Source of the DNA: Streptococcus pneumoniae
GTDB lineage: Bacteria > Bacillota > Bacilli > Lactobacillales > Streptococcaceae
Direction of reading: 5' to 3'
DNA: 64,000 nucleotides
Assembly (NCBI RefSeq): GCF_001096185.1
Contig: NZ_CRPU01000001.1
Coordinates: forward strand, 372,001-436,000
Shown: one piece after another, positions 38,541-48,725 of the stretch
Layout of the letters: each line of letters starts with the position of its first letter
How positions within the stretch are numbered: the stretch's first letter is position 1
Program-made: the position numbers and the translations under genes
Notes under the pieces: generated by a model
What the model saw: the letters and a program-made list of their open reading frames with translations, nothing else
What the model was told of the DNA's origin: nothing
The model's database searches: none

Positions 38541-40754
38541 TTATTTACATACAACTTCCTCAATAACAAATAATTTTGTAAGATATTCTGGAACACATAG
38601 TGCTAAATTACTTAAACTGACTTTTATTCCAGCATTCATTAATTCATCTCCATAAAAGAACTCATCAAATCCAGAGACGGAATAGCATTTATCTTTATCT
38701 AAACCACTAAAATAAACTCTTGTATAACCTGGGTTCAACTTACTATTCAATTGAGCATACAGTAAAATCGACTGGCATTTATTCTTTGAAACAACTTGCC
38801 AACTAGCAGAATCACAACTAAAAGGACTGTTTATCCTATAAAAATCCCCATATTGAAACAATGAGCGATATTTTTTATAAAACTGAATTTGTTCTCTCAC
38901 TTGTTCTTTTTCTTCTACCGACAATCTCGTAACATCTAATTCATAACCGAAAGAACTAAAATAAGCTACATTTGTCCTAGTGTCCAAACTCGTTTGTCTT
39001 CCACTTTGTTCATTTGGAGAAATAGAAACATGGGCTGCCATCATTGATGGAGAATATCCATAAGAAGTTCCATGCTGAATTTTCAATCTTTCTATCGGGT
39101 CCGTATCATCACTCGTCCACGCTTGCGGTGCATAATACATAAGTCCTAAATCAAAACGTCCACCACCTGAAGAACAAGATTCAAATAGAACTGAAGGGAA
39201 CTTAGTTATTAAACGATCTAACAACTGATAAAGACCTAAGATATATCGATGACCAAATTCCATCTGCTGTTCAGAATCAAGTTCAATACTATAAATATCT
39301 GTTATATGACGATTCATATCCCATTTGATATAATCCAGATTTGTTTCGACTATGATTTTAGAAATAGAATCAAAAAGGTAATCAACAACTTCCTGTCTCG
39401 TCAAATCCAACACATATTGATTTCTTCCTACTGACTTCTCTCTGTCTAACAAATGGATAGTCCAATCGGCATGATTCTTGTACAAATCACTATCAATAGA
39501 AATCATTTCAGGTTCAAACCACAAACCAAATTGTAAACCTATTTTGTGAATTTCATCTGCAAGAAATCCAATACCTTCAGGAAGGCGACTTCTATCTGTT
39601 ACCCAGTCACCCAGAGAACTTTTGTCATCTTTCCTATGACCAAACCAACCATCATCCAGTACAAATAATTCTATCCCTAAATCTTTAGCAGCCTTTGCTA
39701 AATCTAAAATTTTTTCTGTACTCAAGTCAAAATAAAATGTTTCCCAACTATTGAGTATTATAGGACGACTAGCTTGAGAAAAATTAGGATTAACTAAATG
39801 ATGTCGATAAAAATCTGATAGTTGTTGGCTCATCTGATTCATCCCTTGATCAGAATAGGTCACAATTGCTTCTGGTGTCACAAAACTTTCGGCAGGATTT
39901 AATAAAAAACGAAATTCTACTGGATTTATTCCTACCGTTACTCTAGCGGTGTCAAAATGGTCAACTTCAATCATATTTTGAAAATTTCCAGAATAGATAA
40001 AGTTAAAACCATAAACCTCACCACTATGCTCTGTAGTTTCCCTCCTTGATAGCATAAAGAAAGGATTTTGCTGAGGACTTGATGAGTATCTCAAGCTATC
40101 TATTGCTTGAATACCTGGTCTAAGCGAAGTTCTATATAACTGACGTTCCCTCAGCCATGCTCCAGAAAATTGAATAAAGTCATATTGACTATCAGGTAGG
40201 TCTAGCTGTAAGCTCATTGCTTTCAAAAGAGTCAACTTATTATTGCTATTATTTAAAAATTCCGTATTTCTAACTAAGACATTGTATTCCGGAAAAATTG
40301 TGTAATTTAGTCTAACAGTTAAATCTAATATGGAATCTGTTAAAATAATCGTTAATGTTTCCGCACACTGACCAATATCATCAAATGTTGAAGGTAGAGA
40401 GTTAAGACGATTTTTCCCTTTTTCAAGTTCAAAACCTTGATATTTTAGTGTCGTTATCCTACTACCATTCATTCCTTGAACTTGAAAGGCTGGATGCCGA
40501 AAATCTCCTTTCCCATATGAAGAATATTCATTTTGTATCATAGACTGTTGAATATCCTCAAATTCTTCAGAAAAAGATACTTCAAATCCTCTTTTTTCAT
40601 AGGCCATCAATTGGTTATAATTTTCCTTGACATGAATCCTTTTCCCAAAATATAGATGTTGAAGTTCCCCATTTTCTAAAATTCTAAAAATATAACTACT
40701 ATCTTTCATTTCCAAATGAAAAACGGTCTCGTCCTTATTAATATAAATCGTCAT
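38541..40754 (-). CDS. GH36 alpha-galactosidase
   Basis: Cytoplasmic retaining alpha-galactosidase of 737 residues, family 36. The barrel contains [25 protein letters not shown], the nucleophile motif IKWDMNR (Asp479), [12 protein letters not shown], and the acid/base segment [12 protein letters not shown] (Asp549/550). The spacing matches well-studied bacterial alpha-galactosidases. No signal peptide is present. In this operon it should remove the terminal alpha-1,3-galactose of the B antigen after import. It starts 21 bp after the second GH36-like gene and ends 13 bp before the GH98 start. Base composition is more AT-rich than the mannosidase block, as across the whole operon. Confidence 0.93.
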   Translation of the reverse strand: MTIYINKDETVFHLEMKDSSYIFRILENGELQHLYFGKRIHVKENYNQLMAYEKRGFEVSFSEEFEDIQQSMIQNEYSSYGKGDFRHPAFQVQGMNGSRITTLKYQGFELEKGKNRLNSLPSTFDDIGQCAETLTIILTDSILDLTVRLNYTIFPEYNVLVRNTEFLNNSNNKLTLLKAMSLQLDLPDSQYDFIQFSGAWLRERQLYRTSLRPGIQAIDSLRYSSSPQQNPFFMLSRRETTEHSGEVYGFNFIYSGNFQNMIEVDHFDTARVTVGINPVEFRFLLNPAESFVTPEAIVTYSDQGMNQMSQQLSDFYRHHLVNPNFSQASRPIILNSWETFYFDLSTEKILDLAKAAKDLGIELFVLDDGWFGHRKDDKSSLGDWVTDRSRLPEGIGFLADEIHKIGLQFGLWFEPEMISIDSDLYKNHADWTIHLLDREKSVGRNQYVLDLTRQEVVDYLFDSISKIIVETNLDYIKWDMNRHITDIYSIELDSEQQMEFGHRYILGLYQLLDRLITKFPSVLFESCSSGGGRFDLGLMYYAPQAWTSDDTDPIERLKIQHGTSYGYSPSMMAAHVSISPNEQSGRQTSLDTRTNVAYFSSFGYELDVTRLSVEEKEQVREQIQFYKKYRSLFQYGDFYRINSPFSCDSASWQVVSKNKCQSILLYAQLNSKLNPGYTRVYFSGLDKDKCYSVSGFDEFFYGDELMNAGIKVSLSNLALCVPEYLTKLFVIEEVVCK

Positions 40755-40775
40755 CTCTACCTCACAATTTTTTCT

Positions 40776-42647
40776 TTACTTCTTCAGTATCACGATAGAG
40801 TACGGTGCCAATTCTATCTCATCTTCTTGAATAGTAAAATCTCCAATTACTCTGGTAAAATTCTCTATCGAAAGATTCTCTATTTTTATTTTTTGTTTAA
40901 TCTGAGCAGGATTTCTCAGAGAGAAAATTTCAGTAGAAGTCTTCTGATTGTGACACTTATAACCATAAATTTCAAATTTTTCAGGACTTCCTCCTATTTT
41001 TTTACTATATTTTAGTGTTTGATAATTCTCCTCTATCCATTTGACGGCACGAGCATTGGCTTTCCAGCGTTCTTCATCAAACATATCAAAAGAATAGTGA
41101 AACTCCCAAAAAGCATTCCCTCTTGTTGAAATAAATAATAGATAAGCTTCAAAATCTGGTATTGATGCAAACATTTGGTGATCCATGTACCAGGTATTTG
41201 CACTGACAGCATAGATTGGTTCATGATTATAAAGCGACCACATAGGTAACTGTATCTCACGTTTTTCCAAAAATTCTTGATACTGAATATCTCGGTAAGT
41301 AATCATACGATTGATATCATTACCTGCATTCTCTGTAAACCCTACATCTTGAGATATTTGAATCCATAAACTATTGACCCACTGTAAAAACCATGGACTA
41401 GGATTTACATAAGAAGTCAAGTTTAACCAACAATCTTTTCCTCCTCGCTCCTTTCTTAGATCTATCAACAGTTGAATTAAGAACTCATAAACCGCTGTCA
41501 TGGTATACATACCATGCGACCCACTCTTATCAGGTTTGTCAGGTTGAAGTAACCAGCCATCAATTTTCCAATAGCTGATATCGAATTCTTTTTGATATTC
41601 CAACATCTTTTTCTTCATTTGATTGAGATAGTTAAAATCAGCCACGTTTACATCATTTGAAGTATAATTTTTAGAGCCAATCCTTAACTCTGGATGTGCT
41701 TCCAACCAATCACTCATAATGATTTCTGTCCCATTATAACCACCTCGGGGACCAATCCATAATCCTAGGCTTGAACCAAATCCATTTACAAGATGTTTAA
41801 TATTTCTCAAACCATTTGGGAATTTATGATTGAATTCCCAAACTGATTGATAGTTTGTCCAACCATCATCAACAACATAAGCATCTAAATGGACTCCATG
41901 ATTTTCAAATCCATCTCTAATCTCAGAAAAACTTTTTAGAATACCTTCTTCTGTAATGTCGGTCATATGGTCATACCAGGAATTATACTGTTTACGGAAA
42001 TAACTAGGTTGAGCTATTCCTTCCACATATTCAAAAAATGCCTCTTGAATCTCTTCTTTTTTATAGGAACCTGCACCCCCAACAATACAAGGCCACAAAA
42101 TTTTCTCTTGATTGATAACCGATCCTAAGTAATACCTTGATACATAACGTCTACAATCTACCTTGTTTTCAGACATGGGAAATTCCATTCCTAAGAATAA
42201 AGAATTAGCATAAACAGGTTGTCCCAATTCCACATAATAACCGGAAAAATTCGCCATTTCCTTAATACAATCTTGTCTTTTAGGATAGAAAATATGGTCT
42301 TCTGTTTCAAACTCAAAACTCTCTACCTCTACAGATTTAATAACTTCAGTAGAAGATTCTAAAACTAATTGTTTCGAAAGAACATCATCCCTCGATTCAA
42401 AGATTAAACGTAAACGAATGGAAGGATAAATAAAAGAAACCTCAATCCGCTTATCTCCCTCTTCCCTAACGATTGCTGAAAAATGATTGGAAGAAAGTTT
42501 AATTCCATTTTCCAATGTAATAGTAAATTCCTCTTTCGAAACATTTTTTATAACTACTCCTGCCCGTTTGTTTACAATATCAGTAGTATAAAATCGACCA
42601 TCTCCCCAAAAGAAATTACGTCTCACATTTTTGTTTTCAATTTTCAT
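40776..42647 (-). CDS. GH36-like alpha-galactosidase / alpha-N-acetylgalactosaminidase
   Basis: A 623-residue member of clan GH-D, divergent from the neighbouring alpha-galactosidase. Recognisable segments are YVVDDGWTNYQSVW, LGLWIGPRGGYNG, and YWKIDGW with the predicted nucleophile Asp363. A 'WIQISQDVGFTEN' stretch follows, where an acid/base Asp is expected. There is no signal peptide. Two different GH36-type enzymes in one operon would fit removal of galactose (B antigen) by one and N-acetylgalactosamine (A antigen) by the other. Which enzyme does which is not decidable from sequence alone. It overlaps neither neighbour: there is a 4-bp gap to GH29 upstream and a 21-bp gap to the other GH36 gene downstream. 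Confidence 0.85.
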   Translation of the reverse strand: MKIENKNVRRNFFWGDGRFYTTDIVNKRAGVVIKNVSKEEFTITLENGIKLSSNHFSAIVREEGDKRIEVSFIYPSIRLRLIFESRDDVLSKQLVLESSTEVIKSVEVESFEFETEDHIFYPKRQDCIKEMANFSGYYVELGQPVYANSLFLGMEFPMSENKVDCRRYVSRYYLGSVINQEKILWPCIVGGAGSYKKEEIQEAFFEYVEGIAQPSYFRKQYNSWYDHMTDITEEGILKSFSEIRDGFENHGVHLDAYVVDDGWTNYQSVWEFNHKFPNGLRNIKHLVNGFGSSLGLWIGPRGGYNGTEIIMSDWLEAHPELRIGSKNYTSNDVNVADFNYLNQMKKKMLEYQKEFDISYWKIDGWLLQPDKPDKSGSHGMYTMTAVYEFLIQLLIDLRKERGGKDCWLNLTSYVNPSPWFLQWVNSLWIQISQDVGFTENAGNDINRMITYRDIQYQEFLEKREIQLPMWSLYNHEPIYAVSANTWYMDHQMFASIPDFEAYLLFISTRGNAFWEFHYSFDMFDEERWKANARAVKWIEENYQTLKYSKKIGGSPEKFEIYGYKCHNQKTSTEIFSLRNPAQIKQKIKIENLSIENFTRVIGDFTIQEDEIELAPYSIVILKK

Positions 42648-42651
42648 ATAA

Positions 42652-43971
42652 CTACTCTCTCAACTCAATTTTGATTACACTGTCAATCAAGTCTGGTAAT
42701 GGATAAGTAAAATGAGGTACTTCTCCAAACTGCGCAAAACAAATTCCCTTATAAGCATTGGTCGTCCAGCTTTCTGAAATCTTCACCTCACTTCCATCAT
42801 GAAGAAACGTCATTCTTTTTACATTTTCTTTACTGATACCAAGAAGCGCCAAAGGACCTATAGGTTGTTCAAATATATGGGCATAAACTATATTGCCCTT
42901 ACGTGTATAGTAGCCCCAATCTGGTTTTGGTAAATTGGAATCCCCAGTACATCCATAAATTGCCTCACCATTTCGAGACATCCATTGATGAAAATCATCT
43001 AATATTTTCTTACTTGGATCATTAATTCTTCCCAAAGCATCTGGGCCTACATTAAGAATCATATTCCCGTTTTTACTAACACATTCAACTAACTTTCTTA
43101 TCAAAGTTTGACTAGACTTATATAGATAATCAGTAGGATTATAAGCCCAATTGTTATTCATAGTTAGACAAAGTTCCCAAGGAACAGGCTCATCTTTAAA
43201 GTTTCGAATACCTTCGTGAGGAACAATTTGCTCTGGACTAACAAAATCTCCAGCATAAGAGGTAATTTCATCTGTAACAATACTTCCGAATCCTTCACCT
43301 GATGTTTCTAATCTATTATCTACGATAACGTTTGGCTGATAATGACGAACCATGTCTATTAATTTTGAAGCTCCCCATTTTTCACCTACCATGTCTTCAT
43401 AAGAATAATCAAACCATAATATGTCAATCTGACCATAACCAGTTACAATTTCTTTAACTTGATTGTGCAAATACTCCAAATAACGGTCAAAGTTAATTTT
43501 CTCATCTCGATAGGCTTCATTTCCTCTCATTGGATGATTTAGATCAGCATATTTAGGAAAATCAGGATGATACCAGTCAATCAAACTAAAATATAACCCT
43601 ACTTTTAAACCTTCAGCTCGAACGGCATCTACAAATTCTTTAACTAAATCTCTACCTGCAGGTGTATTTGTTGATTTATAATCTGTAAATTTTGAATCAA
43701 ACAAACAAAATCCATCATGATGTTTAGCTGTTAAAACCATATACTTCATCCCTGCAGCTTTTGCTTGTTTAGCCCATTCTCTAGGGTTATATTCCTTAGG
43801 ATCAAAAGCTCGAAAATATGGTTCATAATCTTCAATAGATAATTTCTGATGACTACGAATCCATTCCCCTTTTCCTGGAATAGAATATAAACCCCAATGA
43901 ATGAACATCCCAAATCTTGCTTCTCTAAACCACTGAGTTCTACTATTGATAGTTTCAAGTGTATGTTTCAT
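42652..43971 (-). CDS. GH29 alpha-L-fucosidase of the fucose operon
   Basis: Retaining alpha-L-fucosidase of 439 residues without signal peptide. The family motifs are RFGMFIHWGLYSIPGKGEW, LTAKHHDGFCLFDSKFTDY and DILWFDYS with the nucleophile Asp188. It has only the catalytic barrel and a short C-terminal beta domain, unlike the longer GH29 at 19.9 kb, and belongs to the other GH29 subgroup, usually able to use alpha-1,2-fucose. It would free fucose from imported H/A/B-type oligosaccharides, supplying FucI. Its ATG overlaps the stop of the upstream permease gene by 4 bp (ATGA). Confidence 0.92.
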   Translation of the reverse strand: MKHTLETINSRTQWFREARFGMFIHWGLYSIPGKGEWIRSHQKLSIEDYEPYFRAFDPKEYNPREWAKQAKAAGMKYMVLTAKHHDGFCLFDSKFTDYKSTNTPAGRDLVKEFVDAVRAEGLKVGLYFSLIDWYHPDFPKYADLNHPMRGNEAYRDEKINFDRYLEYLHNQVKEIVTGYGQIDILWFDYSYEDMVGEKWGASKLIDMVRHYQPNVIVDNRLETSGEGFGSIVTDEITSYAGDFVSPEQIVPHEGIRNFKDEPVPWELCLTMNNNWAYNPTDYLYKSSQTLIRKLVECVSKNGNMILNVGPDALGRINDPSKKILDDFHQWMSRNGEAIYGCTGDSNLPKPDWGYYTRKGNIVYAHIFEQPIGPLALLGISKENVKRMTFLHDGSEVKISESWTTNAYKGICFAQFGEVPHFTYPLPDLIDSVIKIELRE

Positions 43972-44813
43972 CCTTTTACTGCTCCTCCTCCTAAAGCTTC
44001 AATAAAGTATTTACTTGTAAATGCAAATAGAATGATTGGTGGTAATACGATTACAACAATCGCTGAAAAAAGACCATTATAATTAGTATTAAAACTTGTA
44101 GTAAATTGACCTAGTAATGCTGGTACTGTTAATTCATTTTTATCAATCACCAACATAGATGCCCAATAATATTCATTCCAGTTATTAATAAAGGCAAGTA
44201 CTGCTGCTGTTAAAATTCCAGGTCTAGCAATTGGCAACATCACTTTCCAAAAAGTTTGAGCATATGTCGCACCATCAATCTCTGCCGCCTCCTCCAATTC
44301 TTTTGGAATAATTTCAAAATAGTTCTTTATAATGAAGAAACTCATAGCAATTCCACTACAAGAGTAGACTAGAATTAGAGCAACTGGGGTATTATAAATC
44401 CCCAACGCATTTACTAATCTATAAACTGGAAAAGTCATAGCTGTTGCTGGAATAAATAGAGTAGAATACAGCATAGAAGTCACTAACTTCTTCCCTCTAA
44501 ATTCCATCCTAGCAATAACATATGAAGACATGGAAATCATAACAATGCTAATAATAACTGATATAGACACTACTTTAAAGCTATTCCAAAAGTAAGTGAA
44601 AACATGAAGTTTTGTAAAAACATTTATATAACCATCAAGAGTAAAGTCAGTTGGTAAACTAATACCTGGATTTTTCATAGGATCTGCTTTTAATGATGAT
44701 AAAAATATCCACGCAATAGGGAAAATGGAAATTAAAATGGTAAGGAGCATATAACCATATATAAGAACTTTGCCTTTTTTACTAATACCATTTATATGTG
44801 TATTCATAATCAT
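43968..44813 (-). CDS. ABC sugar importer permease (MalG-like)
   Basis: Inner component of a CUT1-type carbohydrate ABC importer, 281 residues with six predicted membrane segments. The cytoplasmic EAA loop is 'EEAAEIDGATYAQTFWKVMLPIARPG', which contacts the ATPase. The family ending 'FIEALGGGAVKG' is typical of MalG-like permeases. It overlaps the partner permease by 4 bp upstream and the GH29 fucosidase by 4 bp downstream, indicating translational coupling. Its cargo is probably the A/B-type oligosaccharide released by GH98. Confidence 0.93.
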   Translation of the reverse strand: MIMNTHINGISKKGKVLIYGYMLLTILISIFPIAWIFLSSLKADPMKNPGISLPTDFTLDGYINVFTKLHVFTYFWNSFKVVSISVIISIVMISMSSYVIARMEFRGKKLVTSMLYSTLFIPATAMTFPVYRLVNALGIYNTPVALILVYSCSGIAMSFFIIKNYFEIIPKELEEAAEIDGATYAQTFWKVMLPIARPGILTAAVLAFINNWNEYYWASMLVIDKNELTVPALLGQFTTSFNTNYNGLFSAIVVIVLPPIILFAFTSKYFIEALGGGAVKG

Positions 44814-45739
44814 TTCCCACCTTTCAGTCTTTTTCTTTCTCTGAATAAAATATTAATACAAACGATAATCAACATTCCACCTAAGATTTGTATAACTCCA
44901 ATTGTATTTGCACGAGCATACTGAGTTCGTGAGCTAGCCACCGCTAATTCTCGAATAACAAAACTGATACTTTTTGTTCCTGCAGCACCATTTGTCAAAA
45001 AGAATACTTCGTTATAGAGCAAAAATCCTGAAGTTGCTGCCATAATTGAAACAGTTTTAATTGTCCCCTTAATCATCGGAATCGTAATATACCACTCTTT
45101 CCTCCAACCAGTAATATTGTCTAAAATAGCAGCTTCTTGAACTTCTTCTGGAATAGCAAAAATTTGCCCAAGAATCATAATGGTTGATGCTCCTGCAAAG
45201 AAGATATAAGCGCCAGTCATGGCTGCTATATTTAATCCTGGAGTCAACAGCACTGAATCTTTAAACGATGGATTAAATAGATGGATAACTTGGTTAACAA
45301 CACCATAGTTTGGATTATAGATTTGAAGAAAAATCAATCCCATAGCAGCACTAGAAATGATACTCGGTACAATATAAAGATTTCTAGATATCTTCCATCC
45401 TTTTAATTTCTTAGATAATGTAATTGCAACAGATAAAGCTAAAGGAACTTGAATAATAACACCAATTACAGCCCAACGAACAGAATTAATTAGAGCTTCT
45501 GTAAAAAATGGGTATTCTTTAAAAACATACCTATAATTTTCAAATAATTTATCAAATCCTAGAAACTCAGGGGTGTTTAAATTTGTATAATCCCATTTAG
45601 CAAATGAAGTTAAAAAGATTGTTACTACAGAATAAAAATAAAATAGAAAGAAACAAATCAACGTTGGCAAAAGAAATAAAAAGATAAATCGTCTTTTTTG
45701 ATTCTTCCTATTTTGTAGGCTCATAACTTTTTGTGCCAT
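44810..45739 (-). CDS. ABC sugar importer permease (MalF-like)
   Basis: Second membrane subunit of the oligosaccharide importer, 309 residues from ATG 45739, which has an AGGAG site. The open frame runs 19 codons further up to 45796, but that part would cross the hairpin at 45776-45804 and has no ribosome site. Six membrane segments and the EAA loop 'EVQEAAILDNITGWRKEWYITIPMI' are visible. It is followed by MalG with a 4-bp overlap. A 13-bp hairpin separates it from the binding-protein gene upstream. Confidence 0.92.
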   Translation of the reverse strand: MAQKVMSLQNRKNQKRRFIFLFLLPTLICFFLFYFYSVVTIFLTSFAKWDYTNLNTPEFLGFDKLFENYRYVFKEYPFFTEALINSVRWAVIGVIIQVPLALSVAITLSKKLKGWKISRNLYIVPSIISSAAMGLIFLQIYNPNYGVVNQVIHLFNPSFKDSVLLTPGLNIAAMTGAYIFFAGASTIMILGQIFAIPEEVQEAAILDNITGWRKEWYITIPMIKGTIKTVSIMAATSGFLLYNEVFFLTNGAAGTKSISFVIRELAVASSRTQYARANTIGVIQILGGMLIIVCINILFRERKRLKGGK

Positions 45740-45775
45740 AAACAAACTCCTTTTTTCAACTATATGAGTAAAATC

Positions 45776-45804
45776 AAGCTCAGTTGGCAGTGCCAACTGA
45801 GCTT
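45776..45804 (-). promoter_or_regulatory. Intra-operon hairpin between binding-protein and permease genes
   Basis: Perfect 13-bp inverted repeat (AAGCTCAGTTGGC and its complement) with a 3-nt loop. No T-run follows on the minus strand (GATTTTACTC). Such hairpins behind binding-protein genes usually protect the upstream mRNA or attenuate, raising binding protein over permease; that role is inferred. Confidence 0.75.
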
Positions 45805-45825
45805 CGTTTCCACTCCCTAAAACAA

Positions 45826-47118
45826 TTAACCAATCAATGATTTCAACACATCTTGAGTAGATTTCACTTTTTGATCAACATCTACATTTTCAGCAGCACT
45901 TTCTGTCAATGCATTGATAATAGCTGTATGTACATCGCCACCCCAAACATCACTTACAGTTGGAACAACTACTTTTGCATTCTTAACTTGAGTGATTGCT
46001 TGTCCTAAAATTTTAGTAGTAGCTTCTGAACTCTTTTCTGAAAGTTCTTTTACATTTACATTTTCATCAGAAGGATTTGCTCCTACTTTTTCAAAAATTA
46101 CTTTTTGTACATCATCGCTAGTCATATATTTCAAAAACTCAAGAGCTAGTTTTTGTTTAGCTTCAGACATCTTACTTGAGATAGTGATACCACCTCCAGA
46201 AGAACTAATTGCTACACCTGCAGGATAGATTCCAGGTGCAAGACTTGGGTTCTTAGACATCTCACCAGAAGCCCACACACCATTAAAGAAGACTGCAGAT
46301 TTACCTTCTTGGAAGTCTTTAGAATAAGCATTAGCATCGCCACCAGCATTCTTAGAACCATTAGCTTGAATTTCTTTCATAACCATTTTCAAAGCATCTG
46401 CAAATTCTTTAGATTCAATTCCTTCTTTTGTTAATGGTTTATCTAATAATTTACGCCCATTTTCTGTGGTTCCTAAGACTGTATTAAACAAGCGAATAGA
46501 TGGTTCCCCAGCACCAAATGCATACACTCCATCTTGCTTTCTCACAGCAGCCATTGCTTGTGTAAAATCTTCCCAAGTATTCCACTGATCAGGTGTCTTC
46601 GCACCTGCTTTTGCAAATATATCCTTGTTGTACCACAGACCCATTGTAAATAACTGTTCGTGAACTGTATAAATTTTTCCATCTTTTTGGTTTTGCTTAT
46701 AGTTCAAACCAACATTTTTTTCAAGCTTATTTGAATCGATATATGGTTTCAAATCTAAAACAAGTTTTTGTTCAATCGCAGCTAATGATACTGCATTACC
46801 TGCTAGGTCAATCACATCAGGAAATTCACCACTAGCAACCTTGTTATTCATTATATCCTTCAAATCACCATTTATAGGAATTGGTTTAAATTCTACACCA
46901 CTATCTTTATGTTCTTCTGCAAATTTATCATATAAATCTCGCATAGTCTTCGCTACAGGCCATTCATCTTCACTATGATGATACCCATGATAAAATTCTA
47001 ATACTTCTTTACCAGAAGAACTTCCACCGCTTGCATCCTTAGATGTTCCACAAGCTGCTAAACCAAGGGTAGCTACTAACCCGATAACAGCGCATTTCAA
47101 AAGACTTTTTTTGTTCAT
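45826..47118 (-). CDS. Lipoprotein sugar-binding protein of the ABC importer
   Basis: Extracellular solute-binding protein, family 1, 430 residues. The lipobox LAAC places the lipid-modified Cys at 23, after a short signal. The mature protein begins with a Ser/Gly-rich linker and 'EVLEFYHGYHHSEDEWPVAKT'. Downstream family segments include 'FPDVIDLAGNAVSLAAIEQKLVLDLKPY' and 'GLWYNKDIFAKAGAKTPDQWNTWEDF'. It captures the oligosaccharide released at the cell surface and hands it to the two permeases. No ATPase gene is present in the operon; mitis-group streptococci share the ATPase MsmK among such importers, and that is the likely partner. Confidence 0.94.
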   Translation of the reverse strand: MNKKSLLKCAVIGLVATLGLAACGTSKDASGGSSSGKEVLEFYHGYHHSEDEWPVAKTMRDLYDKFAEEHKDSGVEFKPIPINGDLKDIMNNKVASGEFPDVIDLAGNAVSLAAIEQKLVLDLKPYIDSNKLEKNVGLNYKQNQKDGKIYTVHEQLFTMGLWYNKDIFAKAGAKTPDQWNTWEDFTQAMAAVRKQDGVYAFGAGEPSIRLFNTVLGTTENGRKLLDKPLTKEGIESKEFADALKMVMKEIQANGSKNAGGDANAYSKDFQEGKSAVFFNGVWASGEMSKNPSLAPGIYPAGVAISSSGGGITISSKMSEAKQKLALEFLKYMTSDDVQKVIFEKVGANPSDENVNVKELSEKSSEATTKILGQAITQVKNAKVVVPTVSDVWGGDVHTAIINALTESAAENVDVDQKVKSTQDVLKSLIG

Positions 47119-47146
47119 GACAAAACCTCCGTTTTTTTATTTTTGT

Positions 47147-48550
47147 TTATGATAGCTGAGGATAATAATATTGTGTATCCGCAATATTTGTCATAATATC
47201 CTTTAACCCTGTATCCTCGTTTATTTTACCTTGACTTAATAGCTGTATACAAATATTCCCCACAGCTGTAGCCTCAGTTGAACCTGTAAGAACTTCTTTA
47301 CCAGTTCTATCGGCAATCATTTGATTAAAGTAACTAGCTCTAGCACCTCCTCCGATAACATATATCCTCTTATAAACCTTATGAGTTAGTTCTTCTAGTA
47401 ACTCTATCGTTTTCTTATACGTTTCAGCTAGACTTTCATAAACGATCTTAAATAGTTGTCCATCTGTCCACTCTCTAGTTTCATGATGATAAGCTAGATA
47501 TTCTGTCAAAGTCTTGTACATGTCAGATTCTGTTGCAAATTCAGTTGATTCAGTATCAATCAGAGGAAGATTTTCTTTTTCTTTCTCCACCATTGTCCTA
47601 ATATCATCAAAAGAATAGGCTTTCCCTCTTCGTTCAAATGAACGTCTTAGTTCCTCTATGATCCACAACCCTGTACAATTCTTCAGAAATGTAATCACTC
47701 CATCTTTACCGACTTCATTTGTAAATCCATAACTGAAGGATTCGGTACTAAGAATAGGTGAAGAAAGCTCCACTCCAACCAAAGACCAAGTCCCTGATGA
47801 AATAAACAAACTATCTTCTGTCTTAGGAACTGATACAATCGCGCTTGCTGTATCATGACTACAAACATTCACAACAGGAATATCGCCTAAACCATACTCC
47901 TCTTTTATCCTTCCAAGGACATTTCCCTCTGAAACAATTTCAGGAAGTAAAGATGAATCCAATTCAAATAGTTTTAGAATATTCTGATTCCAGTTTTGAA
48001 TCCTAGGATCAAATAATTGAGTTGTTGAAGCAATGCTTTTTTCAGTTGCAAACTTACCTGTCAAGAGATAATTAAACAAATCTGGCATTAAAAGAATCTT
48101 ATTGGTCTTATAGAAAGAGTCAGGAGATTCTTGACGTGCCTTAAAGAGTTGAAACAGGGTATTTATCTCCATAATCTGATTTCCTGTCTCTGAATACAGT
48201 TTTTCTAATTCAGTAATTTCAGATATTTCCTTTAACACTCCCTTTGTTCTTTCATCACGATAGTGAACAGGTTGTGATAACAGCTTACCTTCATTATCAA
48301 TCAGTCCAAAATCAACTCCCCATGTATCAATACCGATAGATAAAATCTTGTAACTAGTATTAGCCAATCGGATGCTTTCAAGAATTTTAGCTAGTAGAAA
48401 GTCAACATCCCAAGATAAATGCCCTTTTACTCTAATAGGTAGATTAGAAAAGCGATTTATTTCTTCCATTACTAGTTTATTTTCAGAAAGGTAACCAACG
48501 ATTGCTCTTCCAGAAGTCGCACCTAAATCTATTGCTAAAACCGCTTCCAT
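47147..48550 (-). CDS. fucK: L-fuculokinase (FGGY family)
   Basis: FGGY carbohydrate kinase of 467 residues that phosphorylates L-fuculose to L-fuculose-1-phosphate. The phosphate-1 motif [14 protein letters not shown] opens the protein; '[15 protein letters not shown]' and '[15 protein letters not shown]' follow. The adenosine motif is '[21 protein letters not shown]'. The frame is open 15 codons upstream to 48595, but that start would overlap the promoter at 48582-48610; ATG 48550 follows AGAGAGAAG. Sequence alone cannot exclude rhamnulokinase, but fucI, fucA and fucR nearby settle the call. It is the first gene of the operon. Confidence 0.93.
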   Translation of the reverse strand: MEAVLAIDLGATSGRAIVGYLSENKLVMEEINRFSNLPIRVKGHLSWDVDFLLAKILESIRLANTSYKILSIGIDTWGVDFGLIDNEGKLLSQPVHYRDERTKGVLKEISEITELEKLYSETGNQIMEINTLFQLFKARQESPDSFYKTNKILLMPDLFNYLLTGKFATEKSIASTTQLFDPRIQNWNQNILKLFELDSSLLPEIVSEGNVLGRIKEEYGLGDIPVVNVCSHDTASAIVSVPKTEDSLFISSGTWSLVGVELSSPILSTESFSYGFTNEVGKDGVITFLKNCTGLWIIEELRRSFERRGKAYSFDDIRTMVEKEKENLPLIDTESTEFATESDMYKTLTEYLAYHHETREWTDGQLFKIVYESLAETYKKTIELLEELTHKVYKRIYVIGGGARASYFNQMIADRTGKEVLTGSTEATAVGNICIQLLSQGKINEDTGLKDIMTNIADTQYYYPQLS

Positions 48551-48581
48551 TTTTCTTCTCTCTTCGTCCTTGATTAACTTT

Positions 48582-48626
48582 ATTATAATCCCCACATTTT
48601 ATTTTTTCAATATGTGAACGCTTACT
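48582..48626 (-). promoter_or_regulatory. Fucose operon promoter with upstream cre site
   Basis: TTGAAA (48605-48610), 17-bp spacer, TATAAT (48582-48587): a near-consensus promoter. TGTGAACGCTTACT at 48613-48626 fits the CcpA consensus at 12 of 14 positions, just upstream of the -35 box. The arms TGAAC and GTTCA in 48615-48639 form an inverted repeat that could be the FucR operator. Confidence 0.78.
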
Positions 48627-48685
48627 TGAATAATGTTCATATATTTACTCCATAAACATAAAAATAATTCAAATTCCTCCAATTT

Positions 48686-48695
48686 GTGCTATAAT
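48686..48695 (+). promoter_or_regulatory. fucR promoter, extended -10
   Basis: TATAAT at 48690-48695 is preceded by TGC. The -35 position is poor. AGGAGG follows at 48715-48720, five bases before the fucR ATG. It diverges from the fucK promoter in the same intergenic region, which suggests shared control. Confidence 0.68.
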
Positions 48696-48725
48696 ATAGT
48701 TGAAATGATAAATTAGGAGGAGCTT

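Noticed and set aside
38528-38596. Extended N-terminus of the GH98 enzyme
   Set aside because: It would overlap the GH36 gene and place 23 residues before a normal signal peptide; ATG 38527 has a GAGGAAA site.
45740-45796. Extended N-terminus of the MalF-like permease
   Set aside because: The added codons cross the 13-bp hairpin and lack a ribosome site; ATG 45739 has AGGAG at correct distance.
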